NCBI RefSeq assembly: GCF_040183065.1
Contig: NC_091132.1
Coordinates: forward strand, 87,372,606 to 87,436,605
Origin: Periplaneta americana
Lineage: Eukaryota; Arthropoda; Insecta; Blattodea; Blattidae
Direction of reading: 5' to 3'
Length of the DNA: 64,000 nt
Below the pieces are notes generated by a model, which was not told where the DNA came from, searched no databases, and saw nothing but the letters and a program-made list of their open reading frames with translations. Shown piece by piece: positions 1 through 10,669 of the stretch. Position 1 is the stretch's first letter, and each line of letters begins with the position of its first letter. Made by a program: the position numbers and the translations under genes.

Positions 1-873
1 TTGGAATGGAACAGGTTACATCAGCTTCTTGTCTATGCGGATGACGTGAATATGTTAGGAGAAAATCCACAAACGATTAGGGAAAACACAGAAATTTTAC
101 TTGAAGCAAGTAAAGTGATAGGTTAGGAAGTAAATCCCAAAAAGACAAAGTATATGATTATATCTCGTGACCAGAAATATTGTAAGAAATGTAAACATAA
201 AAATTGGAGATTTATCCTTTGAAGAGGTGGAAAAATTCAAATATATTGGAGCAACAGTAACAAATATAAATGACACTCGGGAGGAAGTTAAACGCAAAAT
301 CAATATGGGAAATGCCTGTTATTATTCGGTTGAGAAGCTTTTGTCATCTAGTCTACTGTCAAAAAATCTGAAAGTTAGAATGTATAAAACAAGTTATATT
401 ACCGGTTGTTCTGTATGGTTGTGAAACTTGGACTCTCACTTCGAGAGAGGAACAGAGATTAAGGGTGTTTGAGAATAAGGTTCGTAGGAAAATATTTGGG
501 GCTAAGAAGGATGAAGTTACAGGAGAATGGATAAAAGTTACACAACACAGAACTGCATGCATTGTGTTCTTCGCCTGACATAATTAGGAACATTAAATCC
601 AGACGTTTGAGATGAGCAGGGCATGTAACACGTATGGGTGAATCTAGAAATGCATATAGAGTGCTAGTAGGCCAGAGGGGAAAAAGACCTTTGGGGAGGT
701 CGAGACGTAGATGGGAGGATAATATTAAAATGGATTGAGGGAGATGGGATATAATGACAGAACTGGATTAATCTTGCTGAGGATAGGGACCGATTGCGGG
801 CTTATGTGAGGGCGACAGTGAACCTCCGGGTTCCTTAAAAGTCCTTAAAAACCATTTGTAAGTAAGTGTAAAT
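1..873 (+). mobile_element. LINE family A, 3' fragment (degenerate RT)
   Basis: Non-LTR retrotransposon remnant cut by the left edge. It opens just before the RT catalytic YADD box (near position 36) and runs through the RT thumb region and the basic C-terminus (GRPRRRW-like) to a short tail related to GTAAGTAAGT. It is closely similar to the better copy at 21458-22921. In-frame stops (for example near 124) and frameshifts (near 175 and in the C-terminal part) show it is dead. The clade is uncertain; the short-repeat 3' tail is typical of RTE- or CR1-type LINEs. Confidence 0.85.
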
Positions 874-1353
874 CACTGCTAATGAAATCAAGTGCACAAC
901 TATCAAAATGGATTCGAATATTTCCCAGCACCTAGTTCTGCTTTAGTTTTTTATTTTTAATCAATTCAGCATCACCAACTGATTAGAATTTAATTCGAAC
1001 TATTACAGGTGCAGCCTTGAAAACGAAATTTTGCCTTTAAGTTTCAACTGTGGCATTTAAAAAATTAACTGTTAATGTGCTCTGCTGAAAATAAAATAAA
1101 ATAAATACAAGAAATAGTAGCTACTTCAATATCCCTTATTTTGATTAATCAGTCTTTTTCTCAAGGAATCGATGAGATGGCAGAAATAATCTGGCTTTTC
1201 TGAGAAGATTTTCAAGGTCGTGTTACATGATTTGACTAATATTATTGTAATAATTTTACACTACAAACTACAGTACTAGCCCTAATAATATCAGTTACAT
1301 AATATTCATCAGTTTATTAATATTATTAGACAATAGTAGTGATCCTCACCAGT
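874..1353. other. AT-rich spacer, nothing recognised
   Basis: No reading frame, tRNA-like head or inverted repeat that I can support. Confidence 0.5.
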
Positions 1354-1514
1354 AATTTTACAAGCATATCAAGAAATGGATTCAGAACATCTCAAAATCT
1401 GTGTGTCAGTGGCTAACCATGACAATATCTTTGAAAAATATTGGAGTGCAAGAGGTCAAATGACTTTATTGTCAAATGACTGGCATTAGAAAACAACAAC
1501 AATTTTACAAGCAT
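1354..1514 (+). mobile_element. LINE family C, 133-bp 5'-truncated insertion with TSD
   Basis: Positions 1368-1500 match the last 133 bp of the RT/RNase H LINE at 2981-4620, including the stop and the AAAACAACAAC tail. The insertion is flanked by a perfect 14-bp duplication, AATTTTACAAGCAT, at 1354-1367 and 1501-1514, which marks it as a target-primed reverse transcription event with extreme 5' truncation. Confidence 0.9.
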
Positions 1515-1784
1515 TAAGGCATCAAAACTGCATGCACATCACGGTCTCTTGTATTACAAAAGCACATAACAATACCAAAAAATGGCAGTACTATGGAAAA
1601 TTCAGTGGGAACTATAATAAGGCAGTAAGTGTCAACACTGCTTACACTTTATAATTATATTTATCTTCGAATGATGTAGAATCTAAATTAGCTAAATTAT
1701 TACAATTAATTCGTACAGTGAAAAGAGCAATTTTCGGAAAAGTGAGATACGAAACCTATTACTTACGTTTTTATATGGATTGGA

Positions 1785-2700
1785 AAGTTGGGTTTTGACA
1801 GTCTCGCAGAAGAAAAGAATTATCCAAACTTTCGCGAGCAGAGATGGGTATGGCCAATGAAGTGTTGTTTCATCACGACAATGCACCTGCTCATACATCT
1901 GCAATTGCGGTTGCTAAACTACATGAACTATGATGAAAGAATAATGGAACGGAGAAAAATTCTCTCCGGCACCGGGATTTGAACCTGGGTTTTCAGCTCT
2001 ACGTGTTGATGCTTTATCCACTAAGCTACACTGGATACCCATCCTGGTGTCGGGCAGAATCTTCTCAGTTTAAGTTCCAACTCTTGGGTTTCCTCTAGTG
2101 GCCACCCTCTGCACTACGTCATAGATGTCTATGAACGTAGAACTAAAGTCCACACATGTGCTGAGGTGCACTCATTATGAGTGACTAGTTGGCCGGAATC
2201 CGACAGAATAAGCACAGTCTTAAATCACGAAGTGATTTACGCATATCATATATTCTGAGAAGATTCTGTCCGACACCGGGATGGGTATCCGGTGTGGCTT
2301 AGTGGATAAAGCATCAGCACGTAGAGCTGAAAACCTGGGTTCAAATCCCGGTTCCGGAGAGAATTTTTCTCCGTTCCATTACTCTTTCATCGTATGATGA
2401 CGCAGAATATCTGCATGCAAATATCATATGTACTTCGGTACATTAAAATAATATATACATGAACTACGGTTCGAATTGTTGCTGCACTCCCTGCTCATCA
2501 GATCTCACACCCTTAGACTTATTTCTTTTTCCAAAGCTCAAAACTTACTTGGTTGGAAAGAAATTTTCGTCAAATGAAAAGGTTATCACATCAGCAGAAG
2601 GCTTTTTTCTGCAGACTTCGAGGAATCTGTGTACAAGCATCGGTGGACAAAGTGTGTGATTCTCAGCGGGAATTATGTTGAGAAATAAAGATTCTCCCAG
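1785..2700 (+). mobile_element. mariner transposase relic, split by a SINE
   Basis: Two blocks of mariner (Tc1/mariner superfamily) transposase. About 1835-1930 encodes the HHDNAPAHT catalytic motif followed by an AKLHEL-like segment. 2461-2690 continues with the SSDLTPLD segment (equivalent of the PDLAPxD motif), FPKLKTYLVGKKF and a C-terminus ending in NYVEK and a stop near 2682. Frame changes are needed, and the N-terminal half and terminal repeats are not recognisable. A 525-bp foldback SINE sits exactly between the two blocks. Confidence 0.85.
1920..2466. mobile_element. Foldback tRNA-derived SINE (two inverted heads) with 11-bp TSD
   Basis: Insert 1931-2455 flanked by TACATGAACTA at 1920-1930 and 2456-2466. 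The arms, about 1928-2071 and 2254-2397, are inverted copies of one tRNA-like unit with a Pol III A-box-like TGGCTTAGTGGAT and B-box GGTTCAAATCC on the + strand of the right arm. The heads face each other across a roughly 180-bp unique middle. The right end continues into a tail ending in ATTAAAATAATATA. The anticodon loop region (CACGTAG) suggests a tRNA-Tyr-like ancestor, but this is weak. Confidence 0.75.
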
Positions 2701-2968
2701 AATAATCCTAATTTAATTTCTATATCAAGCTATTAACTTTTTAAACCTCATATTTAGAAGTATTGGAAACAAACTGTGACTAAATGTTAGTAACCTATGC
2801 TATGGAAACCTATTTTATGCTCCTTTTATTAGTGTATTATACAGGGACATCATTTTATTTTTACTAACATTTTTAATATTAACCTGGCTATACCTTTGGA
2901 TCAATGCCATTTGCTAGCCCCTTCCACGACTGGAATTCGATGATACTGGCGTAATATACAAACAAATC

Positions 2969-4632
2969 ACTTTACTAAGTGATATAGTTTTGTGGACTTC
3001 CGGATCTTACAGACATAGAGACAAAATTCAAAATTCTGCTTTTAAAGCTCTAAATCAACTACATGAATGGAATACATCAAATTTGATGACACTCAATTTA
3101 AGCAAAAGTAACTACCAAATATTTTCACTTGGTAAAAAAGAAAGAGAATTCAATATCCAATACAATGGCCAACACCTTCCTAGGACTTATGAATCCAAAT
3201 ATCTTGGAGTTATTTTCGATAGTAAGTTAACATGGAGCAACCATTTGAAATACATTTCTGAAAAAGCTCGTAAAAGATTCTCCCTTCTAAAACGACTAGC
3301 AGGAAAGAAATGGGGATGCTCTAGGAATACTTTGAACACTACATACAAAATGTTTATACAGCCAGTGCTGACATACTGCAGAGAAATTTTAATTACTTCA
3401 CCTTTCATAAACGAAATAGAATATGTTCAAAACCAAGCTCTCAGACTCATTACTGGTGGAATCAAAACAACTCCAATAGATTCTATGAGATTTCTCACTA
3501 ATATTAACACCATCAAAATGAAATAGAAGAAAAAGCACTGATTCAGTATGAAAAACTTATTAGATTACCAGGAAACAATTGGCATTCATACAGTCCTCTC
3601 TGTAAATTGAAAACTCAAAAAAGTTTCATATCCATTGTTCAAGAATTAAAACAGAAAATCAATATCCCGAATTTAAAAGAAAACCTACAAACTAAACCAA
3701 ACCCTTTAACTCTATTAAATATAGAATATAATCTAAGTTTAACAGAAGAAATACTAAAATCAGAAGTAAACACTGAAATACTAAAACAATTGTCTTTAGA
3801 GACAATTAATATTAGGTACCCTCCACAAAACTGGCTTCATTTATACACTGACGGATCCTTGATCTCCAGAGAACAAGGTGCCGGTGCAGGTGTTACGTGC
3901 TGTCTCTTCTCACTTTATAGATCTCTTGGGTATGGAACAACAAGTTTTGATGGAGAAATCATTGCAATAAGTGAAAGTCTCAGGAATCTTCTATGCCACA
4001 TCAGTAAATTTAGGAATGCAGTTATATTGTCAGACTCCAAAGCAGCTATTCTATCAATAGTCTCTAAACACACACCATCTCAAACAGCAGAAATAACTAA
4101 AATGCTCTCTCAATTAATATCACTCAATAAAAGAATTGTATTCCAATGGATACCATCCCATTGTGGAATCCTGGGAAACGAGAATGCGGATGCTTTAGCA
4201 AAGAAGGGCAGCACTGCTACTTACAGACCTGTTCCTAAATCTATGTATTGCTCTGTGAAAAGATTTATTAAATCTACATACTTAGACTTCAACAAACAAA
4301 ATTTGATAACACAATCTCAAGGGAAAAAATGGAACTCTCTGCATCAAAATCCACAGTTAATTCCCGATTTACCACGAAAATCGTCTGTAGCTGCATTTAG
4401 ATTGGCAACAGGTCATGATTGTTTGGCCAAACACCGGCATAGAATTGGAATATATCAGTCCCCTAACTGCCCATTGTGCAACTCAAACCAAGAAATGGAT
4501 TCGGAACACCTCAAAATCTGTGCTTCAGTGGCTGGCCATGATAATATCTTTAAAAAATATTGGAGTGCAAGAGGTCAAATTACTTTATTGTCAAATGACT
4601 GGCATTAGAAAACAACAACAACTTTACTAAGT
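2969..4632 (+). mobile_element. LINE family C: RT C-terminus plus RNase H, 5'-truncated, 12-bp TSD
   Basis: The element occupies 2981-4620 between perfect copies of ACTTTACTAAGT (2969-2980, 4621-4632). It starts inside the RT catalytic box (SDIVLWTS) and carries the RT thumb to about 3526, a short frame break, then an intact RNase H frame (about 3607-4608). RNase H acidic residues are visible: YTDGS, GEIIA, LSDSKA and GNENADALAKKG. A C-terminal Cys/His knuckle (CPLCNSN...SEHLKIC) follows, then a stop and an AAAACAACAACAAC tail. RT plus RNase H places it in the I/R1-like group of LINEs. Two shorter copies share its 3' end (1368-1500, 44688-44866). Confidence 0.92.
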
Positions 4633-5630
4633 ATAGGAGGGAAGAAAAGTAATTCATCCATTTACGTAAAATAGGAAATATCGCACTTTTGAGTTTGATC
4701 ATTTTCATTAGGTTTTTGTTTAATCAAAATACAGTATAGTATTAACAGTGAGTGTTTTTACTCACGAACTGAGCTGTCCATGTGAGGTATTCATTATGTA
4801 GTGTATATTATACTGTCTACAGTACATTAGCATACAATATAGAGAATGAAGTTAAATTGAAGAATAAATAAATATGGATATTTAAACATATTTTTGAAAA
4901 TGGTGGCCATTCATTTCAATACAGGCTTCAGTTGTAATGTGCATATTATCGCACTATAGACTACTGTACCTAATTCCAATTACCAGTTTCGTCCTTCATA
5001 ACTAGTAACTCATGTTGAAATAACTCTGTACCTACTCTATAAAGAGTACCTTACGTCCTGTAAATTCAATCTTCACTTCTGCCCGATCCAAAAAGATAAA
5101 ATTATTCAGACATACTATTTACTGTCCATCCAACTGGTTATGTCGTAGGGTCGTAAAAAGTGAGGAAATTACGTGACAGTTAATTGCTTAATGAGGTCCT
5201 TTTATTTAAGTTATTTTAAACAGTTGTATAATATTACGTAGACGTCCAATTCCTAACAGAAATTAATGTTCTCACAAAAGAGCTAAGATGACAGTCCAGC
5301 CACTAGCTGGCGAATAAAAGCTGGTGGGGAAACCGGAATACGACATAGGCAAATGGACGACAGTACCTGTGCGAAAATGATTCAATATTGAAAGCTCTTC
5401 GTCACCGGAAAATGCGAACATATTTTTGGAATGTACTGTTTACTATGACCGTAAGGCGGTCTTGGATCTGTGTGGAGGATGGTTGAACTTCATTAGTAGA
5501 AGGGGTAGGAGTGAAGTATATTAAAAAAATCAAGTGCAATAAAAATTGAAGTAAAAATAAAATTATGTCCCTGTAGTAAGAAATATTGTGCTATATTATT
5601 GTTGTAAAACTTCCCAATTGTATTTTTCAG
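4633..5630. other. AT-rich sequence, probably intron of the KICS2 gene
   Basis: No further coding exon of KICS2 was recognised here. The stretch ends in the polypyrimidine tract and AG used by the exon at 5631, so it is most simply intronic (inference). Confidence 0.45.
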
Positions 5631-5801
5631 GAGCAGAGTACTTACGTCATGGCAAGCACTGACCCACGTATGACTCTGGTGGTAATCTTCGATACCAGAA
5701 AAGCAGAGAAAGAAACTCACATCACGAATTTTGTTTTTGAGCTCGCTCTTCAGTTGCGATGCAATAAAGTGTTCGCAAATCTTAAGCCTAATACCAAGTA
5801 A
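5631..5801 (+). CDS. KICS2: KICSTOR complex subunit KICS2, terminal coding exon
   Basis: The exon follows a splice acceptor (TATTTTTCAG ending at 5630) in phase 0 and encodes 56 residues plus TAA at 5799-5801. The peptide starts EQSTYVMASTDPRMT and ends KVFANLKPNTK. It matches the C-terminus of vertebrate KICS2 (C12orf66) as I know it: QSTY, a hydrophobic VVIF strand, a charged KxE(K/R) turn, then KVFA-LKP at the end. KICS2 belongs to KICSTOR (with KPTN, ITFG2 and SZT2), which tethers GATOR1 to lysosomes and restrains mTORC1 when amino acids are scarce. There is no stop or frameshift, unlike every surrounding ORF. The remaining exons must lie to the left of the window. Confidence 0.87.
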   Translation, partial: EQSTYVMASTDPRMTLVVIFDTRKAEKETHITNFVFELALQLRCNKVFANLKPNTK

Positions 5802-5969
5802 TTAAAAAAAATGTCATATTCCTACATACATCTACATTTGGTGTTGCCACATGTTTTTTCCGCACTATTCATCATCAGTGGTTAATTACCAAAATATGTA
5901 AGCTACTATGAATAATTTATTACTTTCTCCCCTCCCCCAAAGAAAATGGTTACCTACCTAATCTGTGTA

Positions 5970-5975
5970 AATAAA
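5970..5975 (+). promoter_or_regulatory. Candidate polyadenylation signal for KICS2
   Basis: AATAAA 169 bp downstream of the KICS2 stop codon. Position and motif fit, but no transcript evidence is available. Confidence 0.45.
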
Positions 5976-6322
5976 AACTACAGTATCTATTATTGAGTTT
6001 ATGTATACAAGTAATTTTGTAATAAAATCAATCATTTACAGTTTCTCTGCCCAAGAGCAGGTTCTTCACTGCAAACCCAGCATTTTCCAACTTCAGTTTG
6101 TGTTACCATTCCACCTACGCTCTGCTTTACCTATCTTTCCCCGCATTTCATTTCTTTTTACCAAAAAATATGACACAATATGTTACGGTATGAGCCTCAC
6201 TAATATTAGATGGATATGATATGACTAGGGATAGGACAATCCAGCATTAAAAGGTCGAAGTAGGAGTTGCTATAGGTAACTGTTTATGAATAATACTGCG
6301 TGCCTGTGCAGTTGACATACAA

Positions 6323-6545
6323 GTTACAGTCCACACCTGTGGAGTAACAGCGCGTCTAGCCGCGAAACCAGGTTTTCCCTCAACCCAATATGAGCAAATG
6401 CTGGGTAACTTTCGGTGCTGGACTCCAGACTCATTTCACCGGCATTATCACCTTCATCTCATTCAGACGCTAAATGACCTAAGATGTTGATAAAGCGTCA
6501 TAAAACAACCTACTAAAACAAAAAATAAAAAAAATCCACGTTACA
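6323..6545 (+). mobile_element. SINE-1, internally deleted copy
   Basis: Same family as the full copies at 61956-62220 and (inverted) 48358-48617. It begins GTCCACACCTGTGGAGTAA. The tRNA B-box region and about 60 bp downstream are missing: the sequence jumps from the anticodon arm (CGAAACCAGG) to TTTTCCCTCAACCC. It ends in an A-rich tail. A short GTTACA duplication (6323-6328, 6540-6545) may be the TSD. Confidence 0.8.
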
Positions 6546-6589
6546 TGAGAAAACAATGTACAGTTGTGTCAAGAGAACGTCATACACTG

Positions 6590-7290
6590 TATTTAAAATG
6601 CTGTATAGTTTTGTGTGTTTATTTTTTACTTTCACTGTAAATCAATTACTGGCATGGCATTTTGTGGGAAATACCCAGTTGCAAGCAAAATTTGCTTAAA
6701 CAACAAATTAATAGGAAGAGTAAATGATAAATGAGTTTATGTATCTTGGCTATAATTTAATATTTTTTGGTGAAACAGATATAACTTCTAAAATTTCCAG
6801 ATACAATAAAACAATGGGAATAATTAACAAAATGATGAAGCCTTCCCTAGTACAGCAACACACGAGAATACATTTTTGTATAAAATCTTAGCTAGACCTG
6901 CACTATGTTACAGAAGTGAAGTATGGATAATGAGAAGTACGGATATCAGCAGAATAATGGCCTGTGAAATGAAATTTATGAGGGTAACACTAGGATACAC
7001 TCACTTGGACTGCAAAAGAAATGAGGATATCATGCAAGAACTTCGATTATAACCAGTCTCACTGTTTATAAACAAGTACCAGCTGCAGTGGAAAAACCAT
7101 GTCCAACGAATGAATCAGAATAGACTTCCAAAAGCCATGCTTCAGTACCGTCCCCAGGGAAAGAGATCTTTGGGCCGTCCAAAAAAAAAAAAAAAAAGTG
7201 GACCAAGAATGACACTGAGACTGTAATAGGCCTTGGACCTTATACTTGTAATAAAATGAAGCTGACACAATATGAAATTTCATTTCTTGT
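6590..7290 (+). mobile_element. LINE family B, 3' half, degenerate
   Basis: Conceptual translation with several frame changes gives the post-RT region shared with 11690-12375 and 41144-41484: a YLGY-like segment, a KISRYNK-like coil, YKILARPALCY, EMKFMR, RNEDIMQEL and the C-terminal GKRSLGRPKK. An A17 run replaces the sequence after GRPKK. The element is non-functional. Confidence 0.75.
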
Positions 7291-7379
7291 TTGTTAAAAA
7301 TTGGATGGCTGTAAAAAAATTACGTTTCAAAGATTTTATAAGGATACACATGAATATGTTCTATTAAACAACTCATGGC

Positions 7380-7530
7380 CTTGGAAAAGAGAATTCTAAG
7401 ATGGATAACTAGACTTTTGACTGGACACTACCATCTAAATAAGCACTTACACATATTGGACCTTAGTGATGGCTCAACTTGTAGGAAATGTGGGATGGAG
7501 GCTGAGTCATCCTCTCATATTTTTAGTTAA
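7380..7530 (+). mobile_element. LINE fragment, C-terminal Cys-knuckle region
   Basis: A short open stretch encodes RLLTGHYHLNKHLHIL followed by CRKCGMEAESSSH, which resembles the RNase H-distal zinc-knuckle tail of Jockey- or R1-like LINEs. Too short for finer assignment. Confidence 0.5.
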
Positions 7531-7649
7531 TTTCTTCAATTTAGTCGCCATTGTAACGATGCATAAACTAACAAAAAAAAACTTGAAAACAGTATTCACA
7601 CAGCTCCGTAACGCACAATAATAAAAAAAAAAACGTTTAATAGGTAAAC

Positions 7650-9360
7650 AAAAATAAAAAAATACACAAATGAACTCAAATCTTTTAAGGAAACACAGTT
7701 TATGGAAAATTCCGCTTTTAACAGATGATAAATTATATTGTAAGTTGTGTGTAAAACAGACATTTCGGGGAAAAAATCGTTTAATACGCAGTATTATCAA
7801 CACTAAGAAGCATGAGAGCAATTGTAAAGCAGCTGAAATGGAATTGGAAGAGCAGGAAATTCAAAATATTGAAACTTCTACAACATTTCATTACTAAGGA
7901 GCGGATTTCTATGTAATTAAATATTCTTTTTGTGTGTGATAAAACACAAATAACAAAGTTAAAAATTCCGAACATGAAGTTTCAAGTCTAAAACCCGAAT
8001 TTTATTTCACATAAAAACACATATTTTCTCAAAAAAATTATGTAAATACATATTTTCAGGAAATCTACTATAAACACATAAATCTTGGAGTTTTTTTACT
8101 TAAACAATTTTTTTACAAGAACTTTTAAATATTTTAAAACTACATCAATTATATCACTCAGAAGTACGTTATCTTTTTAAGAATTCTTGGTTGCTTCGTG
8201 TTTCTAAGCGCTGTGTGGTTTATCTGTGATCCATTTTCATAATAGTATCTGAGAACTGCTAGGCAACATATCAGTGATATTATCAGAGAATAAATTAACA
8301 TGGACAAGAAGGAGAGATCTTGTAACACATAATTAGGAATGTTTATTGTTGCTGAAGATGATTTAATTCCACGCTTTGTTTCTGAAACACAACAGATAAG
8401 AGCTCCGGTATGAACATTATTTAATTAAAAAAATCTCTCGCCTCTCGCTCATGTCTATCAAGTAAGGCAATATATCTTGTGATTCCCTGTTATCGGGCTT
8501 CATCAATCGATATTCTTCAAGATATACTGAAAGATGGTTGTTTAAAAAACGATTTGGCTTTCCTATTAGCAAATTTAAGCGTTTTGTGTGACACCATAAA
8601 AAAACTCGAAACATCCAAAAACCTGTTGTCTGAAACAGGGAGATGCATGCCATGAAAATTAAACTAGACTCGCTACCAGGTTCAGAAATACAAGTACTAA
8701 GGGACAAATTCCAGAATGTGTTTGGGAAAAACAGTGGATATAAAAAAATGTGTAAATTTGCTCAAGTATTGGGGGATGTGCCTGTAGGTGAAATTGACGG
8801 TGTATGTGTTTGTGACATTCCTCTCTTTAAATATGCATGCCTGACGTCTTGTGATGTGGAAATATCGTTTTCGCAGTATAAGACGTTCAGAGATAATCGG
8901 CATGCATTTGTGATGGAGAATTTGGAGATGACCTTTGTTGTTCACTGCAATTCTTGGCCAACTACTAGCACGCAAGTGTGGTCGGTGAGTACCTAGTAAC
9001 ATTTTTTTTTTCAAGCTAATTAAGGAATTTTTGTCATATTCAAAAAAAATTTATTTTTTTTTTTATTTTTAGCAAATATTTTCGTACTTTTTAGCACATA
9101 AAAATAAATATATTTAAATTTTTTAGCACATAAAAATAAATACATTTAAATTTTTTTAGCACATAAAAATCCGCTCCCTATTCATTACGAACTGTGTGAA
9201 GATATGAGTGCTTCGAATATTCCTCTCAGTAAATTAAAAAATTTCAAATTATGATTTTTATTTATTTATTTATTTTTTTTTTTTTGAGAAATACACTAAA
9301 AGGTCAATTCCAGCTAACTCAAGTTGTCTTTCATGTGTGAGGAAATGTGTTACAAAAATA
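7650..9360 (+). pseudogene. CGGBP1-like / hAT-derived ORF relic, interrupted by a hAT element
   Basis: 7670-7894 encodes a BED-like zinc finger segment (LYCKLCVKQTF...KHESNCK). The frame stops at an inserted element and resumes at 9189 with ELCEDMSASNIPLSKLKNF. A TTTA-rich run then intervenes before EKYTKRSIPANSS. This order (BED finger, LCxxMxxxNIPLxKL, EKYT) is that of CGGBP1-like proteins, which derive from hAT transposases. The downstream part is lost. Confidence 0.7.
7887..9188 (+). mobile_element. hAT element with 8-bp TSD, carrying a transposase C-terminal remnant
   Basis: The element is 7895-9180 (1286 bp). Terminal inverted repeats begin TAAGGAGCGGATTT at the left and, read inward on the other strand, TAGGGAGCGGATTT at the right. 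The TSD TTCATTAC is perfect (7887-7894, 9181-9188); 8 bp is the hAT hallmark. A 117-codon frame at 8643-8996 includes FKYACLTSCDVEISFSQYK, the C-terminal dimerisation region of CGGBP1-like/hAT proteins; upstream coding is decayed. About 9060-9170 holds three subterminal repeats of AGCACATAAAAAT. Confidence 0.88.
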
Positions 9361-10002
9361 TAGTTTTAAAATAAATAGTAGTCGATGTCAAGTCAGCAGT
9401 CGAAGATTGGTTGGAACCTCTTAAGTAACACCAATAAGGCATCACCTCAAATGGTACGTAATAAAATATTATTTCATGGTTTACACATATCTCTAAGAAA
9501 TAGACACATGCGTATAATTTAACATTAGCTTACTCCCTGTCATATTTAGGGAAAATACAATATTAACAGTCAATAGATACAGTGTTTGTAAAATTACGTC
9601 AATCAACATTAAAATCTTTATCAGAAGATTATTTTTGACTACATAAATTAGTGTCAGGAACTGTTATTTCACTCATTTATTACATCAGCCACAGTACACT
9701 CTAATACTTCAACTGAACACAACTCACAAAAGGGATAACTCGGAAACTAAATTCTTTCCAATGCCAAAGCTAGCTTCTTGTGACCCTTGCGACCGGGTTA
9801 GTTTAGTTTGAAAGGGATGGAAAATCTGTGGGGTGGGTTACACAAAAGAATGCGTGAAAGAAACGAGTCTGCTTGTAGCGCAGTGGAAGGGATTGTAAGC
9901 TGGTGTGTGCAGGCTTCATGTGTACTGCTGCATCACAAATGATCCTGAGCAGGCGCATCACAACATTTAAAGCGTAAATATAAATTGTATTAAAATTAAT
10001 AA
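9361..10002. other. Unassigned AT-rich sequence
   Basis: No gene recognised. Confidence 0.45.
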
Positions 10003-10091
10003 ATGATTTTGTTCATAAACTGCAGGTTTATTATGGAGTTATTAACTGGGGAAGCTGAGCTTTTTAGCTTACATTGACACTACGCCACTGG
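10003..10091 (-). mobile_element. Single hAT-like terminus
   Basis: Read on the - strand from 10091 it begins CAGTGGCGTAGTGTCAATG, a hAT-style CAG(T/G)GGCG end. I could not find the partner end or a TSD, so the extent is unknown. Confidence 0.35.
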
Positions 10092-10332
10092 TCATTCCTA
10101 TGCAACAGTTACACCCCTCCTGTAACTCATATAGATTCGTCCTACATCTCGCGCGAAGTTGGTACAACATGAATTCCCTCCTTCAAACTGGCGCATGCGC
10201 ACCACAGGCAACAAGGCTGCTATTCTCCTGGATGCAAGAAGTACTTAAGTACAGGACCCATGTTGGTTATGGTATTGTTTTCTATCACTTGTCGTAAATA
10301 AAATAGTACCAGGGCACATCGCGAAAAGTTTG

Positions 10333-10333
<1 letters not shown>

Positions 10334-10366
<33 letters not shown>

Positions 10367-10376
10367 CATTATTATT
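10334..10376. repeat. (TTA)n microsatellite
   Basis: Run of TTA/ATT trinucleotides with one TTATCA interruption. Confidence 0.95.
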
Positions 10377-10555
10377 TCTAATTAGTAAATGTCACTGCTA
10401 TTTACTACTAATCCATACTTATAAAATACAAAGTTGATTAAGAAGCAAGTAAGACAATTGAAGATTAGTCCTATATTTACTATTACGACCATTTGGCTAA
10501 ACAAGGATAAAAGTTTATTCAGCCATTGAAGTAATAATTTGTTATAAATAAATAC

Positions 10556-10640
10556 TTTAAAATGGCTTTTTCCATCTACATCACATATTTCGAGAATTTT
10601 ATGTTACAGCCTTTTCCAGGAGGTCTTCAATTATTATTTT
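10556..10640. mobile_element. Fragment of the 41999-42255 MITE family
   Basis: Contains GGAGGTCTTCAATTATT preceded by CTTTTTCCAT...TCACATATTTC. This matches, in inverted orientation, the left half of the MITE at 41999-42255. Only one end is present. Confidence 0.6.
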
Positions 10641-10669
10641 AAAAAGTAAAACCTACTAAACTGTAACCT

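Noticed and set aside
1950..2370. tRNA genes suggested by A- and B-box motifs
   Set aside because: They sit in inverted SINE arms with mismatched stems and a TSD around the whole unit. The same applies to the tRNA-like heads near 19500, 23300, 30500, 48600, 57500 and 62000.
7059..7283. ORF with a poly-Phe run on the - strand
   Set aside because: Antisense of a LINE C-terminal region and an A17 tract.
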